Below are positions 23,078 to 27,119 of a stretch of DNA of 27,119 nucleotides, in pieces; within the stretch, counting starts at the first letter, position 1; each line of letters starts with the position of its first letter. The DNA comes from JBCBWG01 sp964579305 (GTDB lineage Bacteria; Pseudomonadota; Alphaproteobacteria; Rhizobiales; Hyphomicrobiaceae), in NCBI GenBank assembly GCA_964579305.1, contig CAZOGY010000037.1, positions 1 through 27,119 of the forward strand, given 5' to 3'. Below the pieces are notes generated by a model that was not told the origin of the DNA, did not search any database, and saw nothing but the letters and a program-made list of their open reading frames with translations. The translations under genes and the position numbers were made by a program.

Positions 23078-25762
23078 TCAATCGCCGGTCAAAGCCTTGA
23101 GAAACGTACGGCTGTTTTCGTTCTCGCCGTCTGCCTCATCCGCCTCGGCGTCGAGCGCTTGTGGCGGCCGCTTACGGTCGCCCGGCGTAATGATTTGAAC
23201 CGACGCTTCCTGGGGTTGTGCAATGTAGCGCGTGGTCTCGTTGCCGGGCTCGACACCGTCTTGCGGACGTTGGCCGCGTAACCGGCGGGCGACGGCGCCG
23301 GGCTCAAGGCCCGGTTCATTCTCAAGCACATAACGCGCCGGCAGCGCTGCCTTGCCACTCTGTCCGGCCACCTCGTCCTCGCCAGAAGCGTTTGCACTGG
23401 TATCGACGGATTGGTCCTCGCTGGGTGCCGCGCCACGCGACCGGCTTGCAGGGCGGATCTCGACTGACGCTTCCAGATCCACATCGAGCAAGGTCTGCCC
23501 GGATCGTGCAAAATCCAGCACATCGGCCGGCGCGGTCTGTTGCGCTGCAATCTCGTTTGTGTCGGCCGCTTGCCCCGAGCGGCCCACTTGCCCAGTCTGC
23601 TCGACCGCGTGCGTGTGCCGCCGCGGCTGATCGCTTGTTGCGGCCGGCGTCGGTGTTGGCGGCAGCGGTGCTGGTGCATGGCCTGGTTCGGGCCGGCGCT
23701 GAACAATGCGCACGACGGTATCGTCGACAGTGTCCGCACCTGCGTCATCGAAGACCGCGATCGGCGCCTCTGGCAGCACCTCAGCCGTGTTGCCGGCACC
23801 TGCGACATCGTGAGGATTGCGCAGTTCAAGTTCCGCCGCGCCGCTCACCGGGCTAGCCGCCTTGCGTGCCCACTCAAGCACAGCCAATGGCGGTTCGGAT
23901 TTGCGCGGCGATGGCTCCGGCGGCTTCGCATCCGCAGTGGAGGCCTCTGGCACCGCTCCGTATGCGTCGTCACCATCAAGCCGCGCGGCGTCGACCTCGG
24001 CTTGCAGCCGCCTGATCCGTGCGGCGAGACTATCGCTCAGGCGATCGCCTCCGGCGCGCAGCTCGTTTTCAGCGCTTCTGGCGGCGGCTTCGATCTGAGC
24101 AGCGAGGCTTGAGCCACGAGTGGGGCCGCGAACGGGGCCGCGACTGGTGTCCGGACTGGGGTGGCCCGGCCGCACGGCAGCAAAATCGGGTGCTTTGGCC
24201 GCGTCCGGTTTGCCTGCTGGTTCCGGTTCGTCGGTTTCGCCGGTTTTCGCAGACAGGGTTGCTGCACCCTCGACCAGCGTACGCAACTCCGTAATGCGCA
24301 AACGCGGAAGCCACGGCAGATTGGAACGCGGCGGCGACACCAGCGCATCGACGACGCCTTGTGCGCGCAGACGCTTGAACGCCGTCTCGCCACCGGCGGC
24401 GAGCACAGTCGCCTGTTCTATCCAGTTGTCTTTGGCAATCCGGGCTGCGGGACCAAGCTGTGCTTCCAGCCGATGCACGTCCGCGGCCCTGAGTCTTGCC
24501 ACATCATCGACCGTGACAATGCCATGGCCGCGCAGGCGGCGCTTGAGTTCCGGCGTGATGCCGCGAATATCCAACAGGTCCGAGACGGGGTCAGCCTCGG
24601 TCCCCTCAAGCTCCTGCAGGAGCGATCTGCGCCGCAGTGGGCGTGGCAGCGGGCGTGGCAATACACGAACCTGCCTTGCCGGTTGTTCCGGCGAGGTTGG
24701 ATCCGGTGATATCCGTGCCGTCGTGTCATCCGGTTGGGGCTGTTCGGCATGCTCGGACGCGTTTTGGTCCGACGTCGCCGGCATGCGCGCGGTAGGGTCC
24801 GGGACGGGCGTTGCCGCAATGATGGCCACATCGGCTGTGCCCTGCAGAAGCGAGCGCGCGGTAAAGCTGCCTGTGCCGGTCGCGGTGTTGGAACCAGCAC
24901 CAGCGCGGTTGTCGTTGGCTGGATCGCCAACCGACTGGAGCGGTGTATCCGGGCTGGCATCATCGCCAGCGACGATTTCGCCGTCGCCGTCGCCTTCACC
25001 CTCATGATGCGCTTCGTCGCCGGCTTGTTGGGCCGTACCGACGACTTCGTCTTGATGGCCCTGTCCGCCAGCAGCGGGACCTGTCTGCGGATCGCGCGCT
25101 TGAGATTGAGCTTGGGCATCAACATCGGCGTCGATGCTGTGGTTCGTGGGCTGATCCGCGCCCGATTGGTCGACCGTGGACCGCGCAGCGGCGTCCTGTA
25201 CCAGCAGCTCGGCTTGGGCAACCCAGCTTTCACGAACGATGCGCCGGCCCAAATCCAACCGGGCGGCCACTTGATCGATCGTGGCGCTGTCCCAACCCGC
25301 GATCTGTTCATACGATTTGATCCCGATTTCATTGAGACGTCCGGCCAACGCGCGGGTGATGCCGCGGACCTTGGTGAGATCATCGCCGTCCAAGCCAGGT
25401 TGCGTGCTCGCGTCGGGCGCCCGGTCGGCCCGTTGCGCCGCCTCCGGCCCGTTGCCAGGTGCAAGAACAGCAACGGCGGCCTCGCGGATGGTCACGCCGG
25501 CTGCTTGCGATTGCAGACTGGCGCGGCGTGCGCGCCGGCGCCGGGCTTCGTCCGCGACCGAAGCCCCCGTTAACGCCGCCATTGCCCCACTGACGTGGCG
25601 CCATGCCTGGAAGCTTGGATGGGACGACAGGACATCGGACACGACACCGGTCGCCAGAAATTCGGCCCAACCGGCTTGGCCTGCCAGCTCGATTTCAAGC
25701 CGGCTGCGCAGCGCTGCGAGGCTATCGAATTCGCCGGTCGAGCTGTTGCCGTTCGTTGTCAT
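23078..25762 (-). CDS. Large disordered protein with two helix-hairpin-helix (H3TH-like) modules (894 aa)
   Basis: No full-length family is recognised. Two related modules, about residues 127-190 and 392-456, share the pattern D-L-x-x-[IV]-R-G-I-T-x-x-L-x-x-R-L-x-x-x-G-I and end in a helix with W-x-x-Q-A. They resemble the flap-endonuclease-like helix-3-turn-helix domain found as an add-on to L21 and other alphaproteobacterial proteins. Residues 195-390 and most of 480-894 are rich in Ala, Pro, Glu, Asp and Gln and look disordered, with a possible coiled coil near 555-610. No membrane segment or nuclease active site is seen. The ATG at 25762 has GGGGA five bases upstream. It is divergent from the YihY gene. 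Nucleic-acid or protein binding is plausible. Confidence 0.8.
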   Translation of the reverse strand: MTTNGNSSTGEFDSLAALRSRLEIELAGQAGWAEFLATGVVSDVLSSHPSFQAWRHVSGAMAALTGASVADEARRRRARRASLQSQAAGVTIREAAVAVLAPGNGPEAAQRADRAPDASTQPGLDGDDLTKVRGITRALAGRLNEIGIKSYEQIAGWDSATIDQVAARLDLGRRIVRESWVAQAELLVQDAAARSTVDQSGADQPTNHSIDADVDAQAQSQARDPQTGPAAGGQGHQDEVVGTAQQAGDEAHHEGEGDGDGEIVAGDDASPDTPLQSVGDPANDNRAGAGSNTATGTGSFTARSLLQGTADVAIIAATPVPDPTARMPATSDQNASEHAEQPQPDDTTARISPDPTSPEQPARQVRVLPRPLPRPLRRRSLLQELEGTEADPVSDLLDIRGITPELKRRLRGHGIVTVDDVARLRAADVHRLEAQLGPAARIAKDNWIEQATVLAAGGETAFKRLRAQGVVDALVSPPRSNLPWLPRLRITELRTLVEGAATLSAKTGETDEPEPAGKPDAAKAPDFAAVRPGHPSPDTSRGPVRGPTRGSSLAAQIEAAARSAENELRAGGDRLSDSLAARIRRLQAEVDAARLDGDDAYGAVPEASTADAKPPEPSPRKSEPPLAVLEWARKAASPVSGAAELELRNPHDVAGAGNTAEVLPEAPIAVFDDAGADTVDDTVVRIVQRRPEPGHAPAPLPPTPTPAATSDQPRRHTHAVEQTGQVGRSGQAADTNEIAAQQTAPADVLDFARSGQTLLDVDLEASVEIRPASRSRGAAPSEDQSVDTSANASGEDEVAGQSGKAALPARYVLENEPGLEPGAVARRLRGQRPQDGVEPGNETTRYIAQPQEASVQIITPGDRKRPPQALDAEADEADGENENSRTFLKALTGD

Positions 25763-26098
25763 GCCATCCCCAGTTCGCGCGGCGCTTATCAAAATACGCG
25801 CCAAAGCATTCCTAATCCCGATTATAAAACGCGAAAAACCTTAACGACGCGACAGCATTTCGCCACTGTCGCCGACTGCGCTACCGCATCCATGCGGCAA
25901 AAGGCGTTCGTGAGCACACTGCGTGTTGCCGCTTGGTGACGCCGGGTTGTAGGCGGCGGCCTTGAGCGCCTAGACTTTGACCAGCATATGCATGGGGTGT
26001 GTGCTTTCATCGCTGGAAGCAGAGCAGCCAGAGCGGACCCATTCGTCCGGGAACACACGCCGCATCCGTAACGCACTGAATGGAGACCGACGCAAAGC
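25763..26098. promoter_or_regulatory. Divergent intergenic region with promoter elements
   Basis: These 336 bases separate two divergent genes and hold no recognisable gene. On the minus strand a perfect TATAAT (25826-25821) lies about 60 bases before the start of the large helix-hairpin-helix protein gene, although its -35 box is poor. On the plus strand TTGACC (25977-25982) with TGTGCT (26000-26005) at 17 bases is a weak promoter for the YihY gene. A palindrome, CCGCAT-CC-ATGCGG (25884-25897), lies between the two and could be a shared regulator site. Confidence 0.4.
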
Positions 26099-27061
26099 AT
26101 GGATCGCGACGACCAGAACGATGAACGGCGTCAGGACGAGCCGGGCGAACCACCAGCCGTCATGCCTGTTGGCCCTGGCATGGTGCCGCAATCGGGTATG
26201 CTTGCGTCCGCATATGAAACCGCAAGGCCCGACAACCTGCTCAGCGCGCTTTACCGCACGTATCGGGACAGCGGCTTCACGATGGCCGGGTCGGTGGCGT
26301 TCTCGTTCCTGCTTGCGCTCTTTCCGTTCTGCATTTTCGTGGGGGCGCTGGCGGGTGTCGTTGGCGGCCGTGATCTGGCCGACCAGGCCATTGTGCAGCT
26401 TTTTGAGGTTCTGCCGGGCCCGGTTGCGGAGACGCTGGCCCCGCAGGTCAACGCCATCATGGGCACGCAGCGTTATGACCTTTTGACGATCGGTGCCGGT
26501 GTTGCTCTATTTTTCGCCACCATGGGCATTGAAACGCTGCGCAACGCGCTGAACCACGCTTATCGCGCGCCTGAGACGCGGCCGTATATTTTGTGCCTTC
26601 TGATTTCGGCCTGCTTCGTCGTCGCCAACGCCATCGCAAGCTTGTTCATCACCTGGCTTCTGCTTGTGGCGCCGACCATTGCCAAAGAATTTGAACCCAC
26701 TTGGCTCAAGCACATTCACGACAGCAATTGGTGGGGTTTTCTCGCGCGCTATGTCGGGGCCGCCGCTGCCATCGGGGCGCTTTTGACCGCGTTTCACCTG
26801 TGGCTGGCTGCAGGCAGACGCGCGCTTGCCGAGGTCGTTCCTGGCGTCATAGTGTCCGTCGTCTTATGGCTCTCTGCGGCGGGACTTTACTCGTACTATC
26901 TGTCGTTTTCCGATTACACGCGGTTTTATGCCGGGCTGTCGCAACTTATGGTCGCTTTGATTTTTTTCCAGGTGACGGCGGTGATTATAATCCTTGGCGC
27001 CGAGGTCAATCGCGGCGTTATGCAGCTCAAAGAGTACGGCTACATCAAAGACCGCGATTGA
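26099..27061 (+). CDS. YihY/BrkB (UPF0761) family inner-membrane protein (320 aa)
   Basis: A polytopic membrane protein of the YihY/virulence-factor BrkB family, whose biochemical role is not settled. After a polar N-terminal tail of about 45 residues (MDRDDQNDERRQDEPGEPP...) come about six membrane segments, including FTMAGSVAFSFLLALFPFCIFVGALAGVV, LTIGAGVALFFATMGIETLRNALNHAY and VTAVIIILGAEVNRGVMQL. The motifs F-x-LLALFP and ALNxAY are family-typical. The start has GGAGA upstream. A nested palindrome follows the stop. Nothing nearby indicates a specific partner. Confidence 0.92.
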   Translation: MDRDDQNDERRQDEPGEPPAVMPVGPGMVPQSGMLASAYETARPDNLLSALYRTYRDSGFTMAGSVAFSFLLALFPFCIFVGALAGVVGGRDLADQAIVQLFEVLPGPVAETLAPQVNAIMGTQRYDLLTIGAGVALFFATMGIETLRNALNHAYRAPETRPYILCLLISACFVVANAIASLFITWLLLVAPTIAKEFEPTWLKHIHDSNWWGFLARYVGAAAAIGALLTAFHLWLAAGRRALAEVVPGVIVSVVLWLSAAGLYSYYLSFSDYTRFYAGLSQLMVALIFFQVTAVIIILGAEVNRGVMQLKEYGYIKDRD

Positions 27062-27065
27062 CGGT

Positions 27066-27102
27066 GCTAAAGCGTGTCGCATGAAATGCGCCTCGCTTTA
27101 GC
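27066..27102. repeat. Nested palindrome after the YihY gene
   Basis: The outer arms GCTAAAGCG (27066-27074) and CGCTTTAGC (27094-27102) are perfect. Inside them lie the perfect arms CGCAT (27078-27082) and ATGCG (27086-27090) with a GAA loop. The whole could fold into one long hairpin with a 3-by-3 internal loop. No T-run follows, so it is not a classical terminator. It resembles dispersed intergenic palindromes of alphaproteobacteria as I remember them; only one copy is in this window. Confidence 0.55.
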
Positions 27103-27119
27103 TCTGTTGCGCTCACGGG

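Overview
The window looks like a chromosome segment of an alphaproteobacterium, most likely of the Hyphomicrobiales or a related order. The sequence is GC-rich. Positions 11678-19102 carry an order familiar from alphaproteobacterial chromosomes: rplU-rpmA-(GNAT)-obgE-proB-proA-nadD-rsfS-rlmH. A probable methylsuccinyl-CoA dehydrogenase of the ethylmalonyl-CoA pathway also fits this group. The species cannot be fixed from the sequence alone.

Layout. (1) Positions 1-9616 are an accessory-looking block that appears less GC-rich by eye. It starts with a TetR regulator and a membrane-anchored serine hydrolase (62-1931). A minus-strand run follows, read from 7658 down to 2219: Sel1-type lipoprotein, sulfatase, membrane-tethered DJ-1/PfpI protein, small polytopic membrane protein, OprB-type porin. 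A second TetR gene (7813-8367) is divergent from this run, with an inverted repeat in the shared upstream region. A secreted protein of unknown function (8431-9261) lies beyond it. (2) A tRNA-Ser(CGA) on the minus strand (9617-9706) marks the change of style, with its 3' end facing the accessory block. (3) A GbsR/MarR regulator and an acid-ceramidase/NAAA-like Ntn hydrolase form a minus-strand pair (9785-11477). (4) The housekeeping cluster (11678-19102) serves ribosome assembly and silencing (rplU, rpmA, obgE, rsfS, rlmH), proline synthesis (proB, proA) and NAD synthesis (nadD), with two GNAT acetyltransferases inserted before obgE. (5) Positions 19135-20975 hold a Cys/Met-metabolism PLP enzyme and a stand-alone short LOV photoreceptor, closed by a clear terminator. 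(6) On the minus strand follow the acyl-CoA dehydrogenase (21110-22792) and an 894-residue, largely disordered protein with two helix-hairpin-helix modules (23078-25762). (7) A YihY/BrkB membrane protein (26099-27061) ends the window, followed by a nested palindrome.

No CRISPR array, transposase, integrase or phage gene was seen. The best leads for something undescribed are the TetR-linked sulfatase/DJ-1/porin run, the GbsR-Ntn hydrolase pair with a perfect palindrome on the regulator's start codon, the short LOV protein, and the disordered tandem helix-hairpin-helix protein. All coordinates, motifs and repeats were read by eye; no database search was run.
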